In this document: piece by piece, positions 21,487-33,131 of the stretch | Position numbering within the stretch: position 1 is the first letter of the stretch | How the letters are laid out: every line of letters starts with the position of its first letter | DNA from: Chloranthus sessilifolius | Lineage: Eukaryota > Streptophyta > Magnoliopsida > Chloranthales > Chloranthaceae | NCBI GenBank assembly: GCA_021018995.1 | Contig: CM037586.1 | Location: 21,318,394 to 21,382,393 of the forward strand | Length of the DNA: 64,000 nt | Direction: 5' to 3' | Made by a program: the position numbers and the translations under genes | Notes under the pieces: model-generated | Database searches by the model: none | Seen by the model: only the letters and a program-made list of their open reading frames with translations | What the model was told of the DNA's origin: nothing

Positions 21487-23202
21487 GAATGTGTAGGTGT
21501 GAAGAGGTTGTGCATAAGGAAAGAGGCTGAATAAAATGGGGCTGCTTAGCCCCAACTAAAAAAAAAATAATAATAATAAAATGCAAAACATAAAACTATA
21601 AAAAAGAATTTAAATAAAAATATGAAATTTTTTTTTACCATGATCAGTTGCTCTTTTGAGAGATAGTGGAACACACCTTGCCCGCACTGTTGTAGTGAGC
21701 TGAGGTGTGTGCTGAAATTTTTGAAATATAGACTGAGGAGGCCCCCACTATGTGCTGAAAATATACCACCTTGGGCTGCTCAGTAGGGCTAGTGCACTAG
21801 TCCATTTGGACACCTGCCCTGCTGACCTCCCTCAGTCTGATTTTGACCATCCACTTGCTGGGAGCTGGGGCTGCTCCCTGCACCTCTCATGCAACTGAAA
21901 ATTGGTGAGCGGGAAGAACTCAGGTTTGATGCCTATGCAGCTGCAAAGGTATGATTTTTAACTCCTACATTACAAAGTTCTTTCTAGTTTAGCTGAAGTC
22001 CAGATGGGAAGTTAAAATTTTTTTTTATTCATGTAACCCCCCCATCCGGACTGTATATATATAGTGTTATATGATCTGATTTTTGGTATGAATCATGCTT
22101 GCAAATATATGTTTTTAATGTTGAAATTCTTTCCCATCATTTTAGGTTCATACTCGGATCATGTTAGGTACATATGTGTAGGATTTCTCCGTTTTTAGGC
22201 GTTTAGTTAGTTTATCTTTTGTATATACCTGCTATTTTTAATTTAATTTCTGCCATTTTTTTTCTTGCTATTTTTTGTAGTTTGTGTCGTAGTGTTGTTC
22301 TCTTAGTGTCATACTTGTACATATCTATTTTCTCCTTTCTTAGTATTAATTTTCTGCAATCTTTTTAGCTAGTTTTGTTTTAATTTTTTGCTGTAATTTA
22401 GGGTGCCTGTCTATTGTCCACCCTGCTGCCCCTATACATGTTGAATGAAACAGCGAGGACACTGTTTAACTTAGGTTTGAGGGTGTGGCAGGGTAGTCCT
22501 GCTAGCAGAATAGTTAACTCTATTACAGCCGTGCGAGGAAAATTGAAATGAATAAAGTCAATTTCCACCTAACTTGTTAAAATGAGGAAATTTGTGACAA
22601 TTTAAAAATTTTGCAGACTTTTAAAACTGAAAATCTTTAAAAATTTTAGCACCACCATGAAGCTAATATCAGAATTTTTTTTCAATTAGCACTTAGTGAA
22701 CTAGAGAGGAGAGAAAAAGGTAGAAATACACCCCATGAGTTAATATGCGGACCACACACAGTGAGATTTGAGCCTATCCAATTTCTTTTGAAGAGTGTTT
22801 TTGATATTTTTTCTGCTCTAAGGACTAATGACTCAACACTTTGTCACTAGAAGTTAGGCACCTCTAAATCAAAATAGATTGACAGCGCTCATGACACCTA
22901 AAAGAATTAAGGCCTTCAATTGGACAGTTTGAGCTTAAATTTTCCTACCCTTTGAAACTGCCCTTTTACTTACACTCTTTGAGCCTTGAAATCCTATTTT
23001 TCTTTGACAAACACCGGAGTACTTGCACCTATACCTTATTGGACCTGATTCAACCTTATCCTCACTCTGAGATCTCAAGAGGTAAAAGAGTAGAAGTTTA
23101 AGATAGGTAGGCTGGGTTCAACATTTGGTGGAAGGAGAAGAAAAAGCAACTGAAAAATGGCAGTGTAGCAATGGTTATGTGTGGCAATCCATCATCAAAA
23201 TG

Positions 23203-23249
<47 letters not shown>

Positions 23250-24376
23250 AAAAAGAAAAAAATAGAAAATAGAAGAGAAGTCAAGAGAACTACTTCATCT
23301 AGAAATTGGAAGAAGGACAAGAAGCTGGACACTTTGAATTTGGAAAATATCAAGGAAGATGAAGTTGTGTTGAAATGAAGGTTGTGAAGTCATGAATCAC
23401 TCCTTACCTTGTTGATTTATCAATTTTGATCCATTCTATCCCCCTTCATTCTTTATAAACCTCACCCATAAGCCACATTACAATCCACTAAAGACCTTGA
23501 TGATCCTAAGTGAAATGAACTGTCATGTAGAGATGAGGAGTTGCCTAATCTATAGTGAAAATACTTGAGGATGTTAGAACTTAGATGTAATGCCCATGCT
23601 CATGCTTGTAGTCCCATTTGGGGACTGTGACTGATCTTGAGCTGTTGAGAAGGTGAAGACCCTTATGTTTTCATTGTGAGAGATAGCCCCGGTAAGGATT
23701 GGGTCCATGGATCAAAATGTCAGAAAATCGGCGTTTAATCGTCCAGACGAAACCGTGCGTATCGGACGTCGTGCGAAACGATATATCGAACGATACATTG
23801 AATGTATCGTCTGGTATTAACCATATAAAAGGGCGATACGGTATTTAATGTACCGTATCGTCCACCTCCGATACCGATATGTATCATCCGATACGTATCG
23901 GTATCGGATGATATTTTGATCCATGATTGTGGGTCTGAATTTTAATGTCATTGGGGTTGTATACATACCTGATTTTTGAATCACTAGTTAGCTTAATGAT
24001 AATTTGTGGATAATGTAATTCTGATGTGAGTTGAATGGTGGTGATGCATTACATGCTGATTTTGAGTTTTAATAGCAGGCATTATTGCTGTAATTTCATT
24101 TGCTTGTTAAAGAATGGGTGCAGAGTGAAGCTTAATTCATTAAATTCTGTTTTGTCATTGATGCACTACATTTAACTATTTTATTGGTGAAGTTTGTGGG
24201 TATCTTCATTGAAAATCCTCAGGAGACTTCAGTCCTCCACTAGGGATCACTTAGGGGTTTAAAAGGCTTGGTGCATATGCTAAATGCATCCGTGCTACCT
24301 ACAAAAGTGACATTTACTGTTTGCTGTTTTAATTTTGTCTTTGCTTGAGGACTAGCAAAGATTAGGTTTGGGGGTG
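21487..24376 (+). other. Athila-A non-coding region with two PPT-like motifs
   Basis: No coding sequence. An internal motif GAGGACACTG followed by AGGTTTGAGGGTG lies at 22457-22492. A second motif (GAGGACTAGC then AGGTTTGGGGGTG, 24349-24376) abuts the 3' LTR and is the functional polypurine tract. It also contains a (TA)n microsatellite at about 23207-23246 and a 220-base TIR element at 23706-23925. Confidence 0.75.
23706..23925. mobile_element. MITE-like element with 13-base terminal inverted repeats
   Basis: Bounded by CATGGATCAAAAT at 23706-23718 and its exact inverse ATTTTGATCCATG at 23913-23925. Flanking sequences ATTGGGTC (left) and ATTGTGGGTC (right) look like an 8-10 base TSD with a small indel, which would suit hAT or Mutator-type MITEs. 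The interior is dense in CGATAC/GTATCG motifs, so much of it can pair with itself. No coding capacity. Confidence 0.6.
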
Positions 24377-27067
24377 TGTTAATCTCTGAAAAGTATCACT
24401 TTTCGACCCCTTAACCTGGCCTTTGATGGTCATTTGAGCATGCTAATAATGAGTTTTAAATTTATTTTGTAGATAACAAGTAAATATAGCTTTAGTGCTG
24501 CAATCCTTCATTTTCAAGCCAAGAAGAATGATTTTTATGCTAAGCTGTGGAGTTGATGGAGTTACTTTGAATTTACCATGGTGGGATACACCATTAGGAC
24601 TATTGTACATGCTTTGGGGGTCCTTGTGGGCCTGCTGAGTAAAAAAGGTGAAGCCATGAACCCTAAGAGCGGTATGCATGTGAACCTAGCAGCTGTAGCA
24701 AATACCTTCGCGAGCTGCTGAATGATTGAACTTTGCGAGCCTGGAGTGGAGCCTAGCGAGAGCTTAGCGAGGGCATGCCTGTAGCTGCATATTTTTAGAA
24801 CCTGGAGAGCTCTTTAACTTAGATCCTCGCGAGCTAGAGTTCCATTTCAAAATAGCCTCGCAAGCTTGTAAATTTAAGCACCCAAAAGATCCTCGCGAGC
24901 TGGAGTGCAAGAGAGCCTTGCGAACCTACAAATTTCAGCACCTAAAAGAACTTAGCCAGCAACACTTTAATCCTCGCGAGCTGCACACACTTTCAGCTTA
25001 GCGAGCAGCCTTCCGTTTGATCTTGGCGAGTTGCATTGCAAGAGAACCCAACGAGGTGCATTAGATCTTGGCGAGCTGCAATTTTTGTGCACACTTTGAA
25101 CTTGGTGAGCTGTATGCAAGAGAGCTTGGCGAGCATCACAAAATATAGCAGCCCTTCACTTGAACCTCGAGAGCTTAAATGTTGCTGGAGTGCAACATCA
25201 CGAGACTTAAATGCATCATACACATGAACCTCACGAGATGGGAATCTGAAGCCTTTGGATGAACTCGAGCAGTGGAGATGGCTGAAAACCAACCTGTGGT
25301 GCTGCGGTGCTACGATGTTGCAGTGCTGCAGTGTTGCGGTGCTGTAGTGCTGAAATGTGTTGTATTTCAGCCTGGCGAGAACCTGGCAAGGCTGTTTTGA
25401 ACTTGGTGAGAACCTAGCGAGGCTGTTTTGAACCTAGCGAGCACTTAAATGGCCTGATTTGAACCCGGCGAGAACCTAGCGAGATGCTGGTGAGGTGCAT
25501 ACCTAAAGCTGCCTGAAGCACTTGAACCTAGTGAGAACTAAGCGAGATCCTGGCGATAACGCAAATCTGAAGCTCAATCTTCGTGAGGCATGGGTTCTAG
25601 CTGTTGTTTTCAATGTCCAAGGACATTTTAGGGATTTCACAACTTCTAGGGCACACTTCCCAATGTCCCACACATCCCAAGGCATCCAAGGGCCACAGAT
25701 GGGCCACGAAATCAACTCCACACATCCTATTTTCTGATTGGCTATTGCACATAGCTGCTATTATGGATTGTATATATATAGAGCTATATTTTGCCTTGCA
25801 AAATAGCTAGAATAGCTGGCTCATATTAGGGGTTTACTTTAGAGTTTCTTTTAGAGTTTTAGTTTTCTTTTCTCTTTCTCCTTTCTTCTTGCCTAGCACA
25901 GTAGCAATGCTGGGCTAGATTCTTTGTAACAGTTTAAATTTAATTTTATGTAATGCAATGGGTTTTGTTTTAAATAGAAGATCTGTTTTGGGGTTTGCAC
26001 AGGCTGCTGCCTTAAGGGCAAGCATTATAAGTTTATTTTTATTCAATGCTTTTTTATTTTAAATGCTCCATTAAATTTGTATTTTACTTGTATTTTCCAC
26101 ATAGATTTTTATAGATTTGATGTTTCCATGGTTGCCTAAGCTTGTAGCCTTACAACCATGGTGACAACAACAGTTTTACTATTCTGTCTCATCATTTATG
26201 TGGAAGGTAGCCTCTAGGATGGTCTGTGACCATTTGAGTGGACAGATTATAGCCTTAAGGAAGGTCTTCCTCATAGGTCTGAGATGGATTCTTCTTCTCT
26301 GCACTTGAGCTTGTAGCCTTGTGTTAGATTGTGCAGAGCCAAACTCTCCTCTGTTTTACATCACCATTATCAGAGTTTAGATATGAGTTTTGTAGAGATT
26401 TCAAACTTGTGAGTTGGGTCATTACATGCCTTTTGTAGCAATGACCAGCTGAGTTTAAGTTCCCAGTCACCAAGGATTTCAGGTGGTTTCCACTTGATTT
26501 CCTAGATCTGTTTGCTCCAATGAATGCATGAGCTTGTAGCCTTGAAAATATAGTGTCTGTAGTGGTTTTCATGAGTTGACTTAATTTAGTAAATGGAGGA
26601 AATCTATTGGATAGTCTGTGACCATTTAAGTGGACAGATTATAGTCTTAAGATCAATCCATTCCCTTGATTTAGGTCAGATTTCTGAGTTAATCAATCGG
26701 ATTAGACCATCTCTATTGGATAGTCTGTGACCATTTAAGTGGACAAATTATAGCCTTAAGAGCAGTCTAAATGGCATGGGTTGATTTAGATTCTTATACC
26801 TTGCACTTGTGCTTGTAGCCAAGTGAAGGACTGCTGCATTTTCATTTCTAGATCTGAGTTGCAATGCTGATTTAATCTTAACTGTCTACTTCTTCATCAT
26901 TTTATGTTATTTTCTCACACCACATCCACCTTCTTTTCCCCCTTCTTTTAGCTGTAGTTTATTTGTCTCTAGTTTTATTTTCTTTTATTTTTGTGACACC
27001 TAGGCTTCCTCTCTTTTTCCCCATCTGTTTTTAACTAATAAAATAGCACAACCAAAATTCACCAACA
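24377..27067 (+). repeat. Athila-A 3' LTR
   Basis: A 2691-base partner of 16447-19390 with the same ends. It lacks about 230 bases present in the 5' LTR at about 19117-19340: the text jumps from 'cttcctctctt' to 'ttccccat'. The solo LTR at 12033 keeps a recognisable part of that segment, so the 3' copy lost it. Confidence 0.95.
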
Positions 27068-28285
27068 TACATCCAATGGGCATGACAAAAATTGACCCAT
27101 GCATGCATATTATGCACTTATGAGAAAAATTTACACATACGTGCATATTATGCACGCATGACCATTTCTCCTTTTTTCTAGAAAATAGTCATTGACTCGG
27201 GTTCTAACTTCTAAAATTTTTTTGTGGGAATTAACCCATGAATGCATAATATGCACGCATGAGTTAAAACCTGCAACTTCAAAATTTTTGATGTCTTCAT
27301 TTATCTTCGTTTAGTTTGAGACCATCTTGAACCTTGGGGGTAATTTCCAAACATCCTCATTATGCCCCCAAGTACCTCATGAATTGGTTTTATGTCATTT
27401 AAGTGGCTACCCCATCATCCCCCATTAAAACCCATCTTCATCTTCTCCAAGCCTCCAAAATCCCCGGATCCTTAGATGAACCCATTACCTAAACCTAACC
27501 TTCCATTAGGATTAAAACCAAATTAGGAACCCCTTAATCACTCATTTCTCTATAAATAGAGACCCCACCCTCTCATTTAGAGATACCTAATCTTAGAGAG
27601 GTGAAACCTTTGGAAATCCCTTACATAGCTCTAACTTCATAAATTTGTAAGCCCTCAAGCCTTTAATCCAATCCCAAACCATATATACTCCATCTCATAT
27701 CCTTGCAATCGGAATCACGTTGGAGTACTCATAGAGTGAAGGATTGACGGAGTCACTACAAGATGCTTGAGGGTTCACCCCAAGCCGGTTTTTCTCTCTT
27801 CCACCTTTTTTTTTCTTTTAAGCTTTTCCTCTACCCAAGGATCTACGCCATTACGCTGCCAAATTTTCGGTTGAGCAGAGTGCTAGAGAAGGGTCCGAGT
27901 GCCTTCGGACAAGGGGAAGTGCCGCCCAAATCTCTCATTTCTTCTCCTCCACCTAGCTTCGATGGTGCCTTTTTCCTATAGCAAAAAGAACCACGGGAGT
28001 TCGATTTTGCCTTCGGGCAAGGGGTCATAATCCACATAATTTTTTTCTTTTGGCCATAGTATAGAAAACTTTGTGAGGTGGGCCAGTTAGGTGCCTAACA
28101 CCTTCCTAACTGGTAATCGAAGTCCTTACTTAGAGCACTTGATGTAGACCGACAATCCGGAGTCAAATCTAGCACTTTGGTGCTTATGATATTGATTTAG
28201 GTATTTTGGGACACCAAAAGCTTTGGGTGGTGACTCCATATTCTACCCATCGTTGTGACGGGTCTGCAAGGCCTATTATTGTACA
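27068..28285 (+). repeat. Ogre-2 3' LTR, remaining part
   Basis: Continuation after Athila-A (starting with the second TACAT). It has a TATA box CTATAAATAGAG at 27549-27560, as in the other Ogre LTRs. The end (about 28100-28285) aligns with the reverse complement of the Ogre LTR end, for example 'gacaccaaaagctttgggtggtgactc' against 'gacaccaaaagctccaggtggcgactc'. It ends near TGTACA at 28285, where Tekay-2 RT resumes. Between 27090 and 27255 it carries its own palindrome, GTGCATATTATGCAC. No gene. Confidence 0.8.
27090..27255. repeat. GTGCATATTATGCAC palindrome cluster in Ogre-2 LTR
   Basis: Three copies: 'gcatgcatattatgcac' near 27099, GTGCATATTATGCACGCATG near 27143, and 'gcataatatgcacgcatg' near 27244. 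Each has a central ATTA or AATA flanked by inverted arms. They lie 300-460 bases upstream of the TATA box at 27551, like the palindromes in Ogre-1 LTRs. Confidence 0.8.
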
Positions 28286-28286
28286 A

Positions 28287-28753
28287 CTTCAATATATTAA
28301 AATTCTGCTCACATTTATCTGTCCACACAAATTTGTTATTCTTATGGGTTAACATAGTGAGGGGGAGTGGTAAACGAGAGAACCCCTCTACAAATTTGTG
28401 GTAATACCCAGCTAAGCCGAGGAAAGTCCTCACCTCAGTGACATTCTTTGGTGCTTTCCAATTTACGATAGTTTCAATCTTTGATGGGTCCACAGAAATC
28501 TCTATGACCGAAATCATGTGAACCAAGAAAGCTACCTTCTTAAGTCAAAATTCACACTTGCCCAATTTTGCGTACAATCTGTGCTCACGAAGAGTATGAA
28601 GTATAGTACGAAGATGTTTCTTATGAGCTTCTTTCGTGCCTGAATAAATAAGGACATCGTCGATAAACACAATGATAAACTTGTTGAGAAGCTCACTGAA
28701 CACATGGTTCATTAAGTCCATAAACACGACAGGTGCTTGTTTGCCTCGCACCC
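28287..28753 (-). pseudogene. pol: Tekay-2 RT fragment
   Basis: Reverse transcriptase, minus strand. From 28750 down: APVVFMDLMN, the catalytic box IIVFIDDVLIYS near 28660 (both Asp intact), LREHRLYAKLGKCEF near 28560, then after a stop [26 protein letters not shown] near 28450 and the thumb segment NNKFVWTDKCEQNF near 28310. It ends abruptly at 28287, where the Ogre-2 LTR begins, and at 28753, where the Athila-B LTR begins. It is the 5' continuation of the pol remnant at 8425-9285. Confidence 0.88.
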
Positions 28754-29976
28754 TGTATTAAAATTGATGCCAATATATACTTGAGTCATGAGCAAGTTAA
28801 ATTGCAAGCATAAGAATCAATTGTAATAATGGATTGTATTGCGAGTATCGTATCCACATGGATTAAGCGAGAATGCTTAATTTGAGCCTACACTTAACTT
28901 GTTAAACGGATTGGGATTGGATTTAGAACGTAATTATGCTATGATAGTAAATTGCAAAGGGTAAAGAAAACTCGATAAAGAGAGATTCCATAGGCGCACA
29001 TGAAAGAATTAGGACTAAAAAACATTGATTTTTTACAAATGAGATACTATGCCAAGGTCGTCGTCTAACTCAAGGGATTGCAAGCAATAACCTAGCCATG
29101 GTGAAGCATAGGCTATGTGCCTCGCAATCTCCGTCTCCATTTGGTTAATCATAGACGGACAATGCAGGTATCTCAATCGGACAATCACTTGGTTATGGTC
29201 AAACATAAGAGATTGCCCAAGCAAATCCCCAAATCTCACTATCTCTAGCCTATGGTCAATTCTAAAAATTATAAAATAAGAAAATAAGCTCATATAACAT
29301 GAATAGGAATGAAAATCAACACAATAATAAGAATGAAAATCAAAATATAAGAGAGAATCAAGTACTTAACCCCAAACATTAGGTACAAATGATAAAAGAA
29401 ATGAAACCCTAATTATCTACTCTTGCCAAGGCTTCATCGAAGCCTTGGAACCAACAGAATTAGCTAGCCATGATCGACGACAAGATAAGAAGAGGAGTGG
29501 TCATCTTCTTCTTCTTCTCCAACAAGCTTCGCGATCATTCTGACACCGGAGCACCTCTCCTAGGGTTTCTCCTTTCCCCAAAATGGTAAAAACTAAGGTA
29601 AACATGAATGGAGATCCCCATGCCCTTATTTAGGATGCCTATTTAAAGTCATGCCTCAAAGATCTGTGAAAGAATAAATCCAACGTCACTTAAAACTCTA
29701 ATTTTTGCTCCCCCGGAAGCCACAGTAGTGCTCACAGCTTTACGAGTCGTGCACCCTTCAAAGTCGTGAACACAACTTTGATTGCACATGCATTTTTGGC
29801 CTAAAAAGAAGTCATTTCGGTGTGCCGCTTCTTGTAACAATTAGTGGCTCTTTTCGTGTAAGGCTCGGAGGACCTGAAATGATAAAAAAAAGGCATCCAT
29901 TAGTCGAGTTAGCCGTCTATTAGGTACTAAAAAGGTGAGTAAGAGGGTAAGAAATGTCATATGTCTAAACCTATCA
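28754..29976 (-). repeat. Athila-B 3' LTR
   Basis: A 1223-base LTR, minus strand TGATAGGTTTAGAC at its start and AATTTTAATACA at its end. A TATA-like TTTAAATAGGC lies at 29636-29646. About 100 bases upstream of it, at 29728-29790, are GTCGTGCAC/GTCGTGAAC motifs that recur as a larger cluster at 53925-54420. No gene. Confidence 0.75.
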
Positions 29977-31510
29977 AATACTCCCAAACTCACATCTTGC
30001 TAGTCCTCGAGCAAGACAACTATAAACAATAAAATCAATGGGAAAGGCAAAAAGGAGAATCGAGATTAATGAGATGTTCAACATGTGTGTACATGAAAAT
30101 CGATAAAATTAGAAGAACAAACATATAAAAATCTACAAAAGCATAAAAGTTAATCCTTATGAGTAGTTAATTAATGAGAAACGCCTTTAACTGTCGCAAG
30201 CTACAATAGTTCATTCCATTTATGCTGAGAGTGCGTGTGTGTGCTATTGCTAATCTTTGCAAGATATTCGGCTTCCCAACAATTATAGCTAATTTGCTTT
30301 CTCGGCAATTGCTTTGACTCCAAGCCTCACCACGGATCATAACACTCATCAATAAAATCACTCCGAGTTTGGTTTAAAAATTTTCTTTCCCTTGTGGATG
30401 ATCAACTAATCAAATATAAACGGGTCCTCAAGATCGAAAGAAAAGACGGAGGTGTCTAAGGAAAATATGACGAATCTCATTAAAGGTACCAAGGGACTCG
30501 AAAATGCCGAACAAACCCCATAGCTTCCACCTATTTAGTCTCCTCAAAGAAATTGCAATTGGCCTTAGGTCAAATGGGTCTTTTGCTTGGCTTGTAATGA
30601 GGATTGGGATTGGTTAAGAAAAGAACGGGCAAAGAGATTCAAAAATTTTCAAGAATCCACATAGAAAAACATCACAAAGAAAAAAACTTACGAACTCTCA
30701 AATAAACAATAAATCTTTTGCTTCATATCTTTTCCTCTCTTCTCTATCTCTCTCTCTCTCTCTCTCTTTTTCTTTTGTATCTTTTCATTTCATTTTTTAT
30801 TTCATTTTCTTATCTCTTTTCTCATTTATTTTCATTTATCCTCTCTATCTCACATAAACAATCACAAATCTTTGGACTCTTTCTCAATACCCGGACACTC
30901 ATTCTTTTGTTCACTTTTCGAGCTCACATTTTTCTTTAGCATTCACTTATCCATTCCCCAAAAAAAATTCTCGAAACATAAACAGGTATGGGTAAATGAA
31001 TATTTCAGGTAATTTGTAAGGTGTGGAGGATGTGGCTTTTAATAAAAGATTAATATCAATTTCGGCTCAAATGGGGGACTAAGTGGAATAAAGTGGGTAG
31101 CTATTTGGCTCAATCGATCCAAAGATGGCCCCAATTATTTCCTTGGCTTCTCGCACTTTCCAATGACTAGTGTAACGTATGTGAAAGATTCTAGGGAATT
31201 GCCCGATTTCGATGTCATTTCCGATCCTTGACTAAAGTGAAAAAAACAATGAAATCCCAAAGGATTTATATAAATGTGTGGGTTCCAAGAAAATCTCCGA
31301 ATTAGTTTATAACCCTTAGAAAAATGAGAAAGACTCTAAAACTCATTGGGTTATGAGTCTCCACTAGCATCGGTAAGCTCGCCAACTATAATTACCAATC
31401 TACCTCATGCAAAGTAAAGTCACTATGTGATCAAAGGTTTCTAAGCATAAATTTCATGAATAAGTTCCAACAAGCAATAAAAGGACATTTCTGATCATTC
31501 AACTACTCAA
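29977..31510 (-). other. Athila-B 3' non-coding region, outer part
   Basis: No coding sequence. It contains the PPT-type motif next to the LTR, a (CT)n microsatellite at about 30745-30768 in a longer pyrimidine tract (30720-30850), and phrases shared with Athila-C 59040-59660 ('aactcattgggtt' / 'aactcactgggtt'). Confidence 0.65.
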
Positions 31511-32241
31511 TAGGGTGTGCAACCGTGGGATTTGTGGCGATCCCTTCGCGGCGATGCGCTCGCTAACAAAAATATAGAGTCGCCACCTGGAGCTTTTGGT
31601 GTCCCGGAAAACCTATATCATTTTTATGAGCACCGAAGTACTAAAAATATGACTTTGAATTCGATCCACATCATAGGCTCTTGGGTAGGGGCTTCAGTTA
31701 TCGATCGGGAAGGTGTTAGGCACCCGATTAACCCGCTTAATATAGTCTCTACTAATGGCCAAAATAAAGATAAAGTAAAAGAAAAGAAAATGGCTTCCTC
31801 TTGCCTAAATGGGCTTTAAATCCTATTTGTGCCCCTCCGTTCCTACCAAAAATTCGGCGGTGTAACGGCACAAATGGGAGGATGGGAAGAGCTAAAGAAG
31901 AGATATGAGAAGAAAGGGGAGAGCCGGAGCCCTCGGGCCCTTGTAGCATAGTAGAGGAGCCTTGCGTTGGCTTGCTTTGATGAGCTTTTGAAGGCTTGAA
32001 TGATAGAGAATGGGGTTCTAACTCCTAAGGCTTGCTAGCTAAGGGGTAGAGAAGGAAGGCTAAGGGATAGCACACACCTAACCTTAAGGTTTTTAGATGA
32101 AATGTAAGGCTTGAAGGAAGATTTATGGATTCTGAAATTTGTGTGGACAAAGGTGCACTAAAGGGAGAAAGATCTTCTCACTTAAGCTCTTTCTCTCTAA
32201 GGCAAAATTTCTCAACCTCTAATCCAAGGGTAGGGGGGACT

Positions 32242-32252
32242 CTATTTATAGG
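32242..32252 (-). promoter_or_regulatory. TATA box of the Ogre-1 3' LTR
   Basis: Minus strand CTATAAATAGAG, about 280-500 bases downstream of the palindrome cluster in the LTR's sense. The equivalent in the 5' LTR is at 52050-52059. Confidence 0.7.
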
Positions 32253-32532
32253 AAATGGGTGGATTAAGAGGCTACTTAGATGCTAATTGGGTTTAGCAAT
32301 TAGGTAATCTCTAATTTAAGGTTTTCTAGGATTTTAAGTGCTTGGAAAGGTGTGAAGGTGGTTCTAATGGTGGATGATAGGGTGGGGCCTTAAGTCACTT
32401 AAAGGGTTGCAAATAGGGTGCAAAGGAGTGCAGCAGAACTAATAAAACACACCCCAAAGACCTAGGTGGTCAACAAGTCAAACCACAGTGATGAATTTCG
32501 AGGCAAAAACCCAGGGTCACTGTTCATATGCC

Positions 32533-32738
32533 TGGCACAACTATTAGTTGTGTCAGGCAAATGTACAGTAAAACAGTTCTGTACAGTAGCCAAGAAGTTG
32601 GCTTTGCGAGGGGTGGGGTCCACTTTAATACTGGCGCGACTATTAGTTGCGCCAGGCTTAAATCCTGGGACAGTGGCTTGGCATAACTAATAGTGGTGCC
32701 ATGCTAAATTGTAACTGGCGCAACTATTAGTTGCGCCA
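32533..32738. repeat. GCGCAACTATTAGTTGCGC palindrome cluster (3' LTR)
   Basis: Four copies at 32533-32555, 32632-32654, 32679-32701 and 32716-32738. The consensus core is GCGCAACTATTAGTTGCGC with 11-base arms around one central base. Matching clusters are at 36895-37132 (solo LTR), 52339-52544 (5' LTR), 6630-6738 (Ogre-3), 50447-50523 and 4655-4775 (leaders), 35158-35281 and 41038-41214 (cargo). Confidence 0.92.
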
Positions 32739-33118
32739 AATCCCTAGGGGGGCCAATTAAAATTACACTTTTGTCCTTCGAGTTCAGACTGCCATATCTT
32801 TTGATGTACAACTCTGATTGGGGCGATTCCTGGACCGTTGAAAAGCTGACGATTTTTACTTTTCAATGGTATGAGATTCTATTATAGTAGAAGGCCATAA
32901 CTAGTCCTGGTGTACCACTCCTCACCCAAGGCTCAGAAGGGTCAGGTCTAGGTTCGGAATGAGTTTTAAGGGTCAGTACTAGTTTCTAAGGGTTCTAGGG
33001 TGGTTCCTAGAGTTTGGGGTGATTCCTAAGGGTTCCATTCATGCCATCAAAAGCTTGGAAATTTGCCTCTCTCGAAATATATTTCGATCAGGCCTTGGGT
33101 CAAATTTGGGTGTCTACA

Positions 33119-33131
33119 GACACCCCTCTTT
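33119..33131 (-). other. Ogre-1 polypurine tract
   Basis: Minus strand AAAGAGGGGTGTC directly before the LTR, equivalent to GAAAGAAGGGCATC before the Ogre-2 LTR. Confidence 0.7.

Larger units (their letters stand above)
16447..27067 (+). mobile_element. Athila-A: non-autonomous Athila element with both LTRs
   Basis: A 10.6-kb plus-strand element with TSD TACAT at 16442-16446 and 27068-27072. It has a 5' LTR (16447-19390), a tRNA-Asp primer site (19397-19414), a decayed gag (about 19980-21486), a 2.9-kb non-coding region, a polypurine tract (24361-24376) and a 3' LTR (24377-27067). There is no trace of protease, RT or integrase, so it could move only with enzymes from another element. It is inserted in the 3' LTR of Ogre-2. 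Confidence 0.95.
28754..31515 (-). mobile_element. Athila-B, 3' part (LTR and 3' non-coding region)
   Basis: Minus-strand Athila-type element inserted into Tekay-2 RT (candidate TSD CACCC, 28749-28753). It contains the 3' LTR (29976 to 28754), a polypurine-type motif (GTGAGTTTGGGAGTA, 29979-29993) preceded by CTCGAGGACTAGC, and 1.5 kb of non-coding 3' region interrupted at 31515 by Ogre-1. The remainder is at 52928-55880. The order of landmarks matches Athila-C (58229-59900), which supports joining the two halves. Confidence 0.8.
31516..33118 (-). repeat. Ogre-1 3' LTR
   Basis: A 1603-base LTR, TGTAGACACCCAAATTTG at its start (33118) and CCACGGTTGCACA at its end. It has a TATA box at 32242-32252 and a palindrome cluster at 32533-32738. 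It aligns closely with 51325-52922. Confidence 0.95.

Noticed and set aside
23207..23246. (TA)n tract
   Set aside because: Ordinary microsatellite; recorded within the Athila-A non-coding region only.
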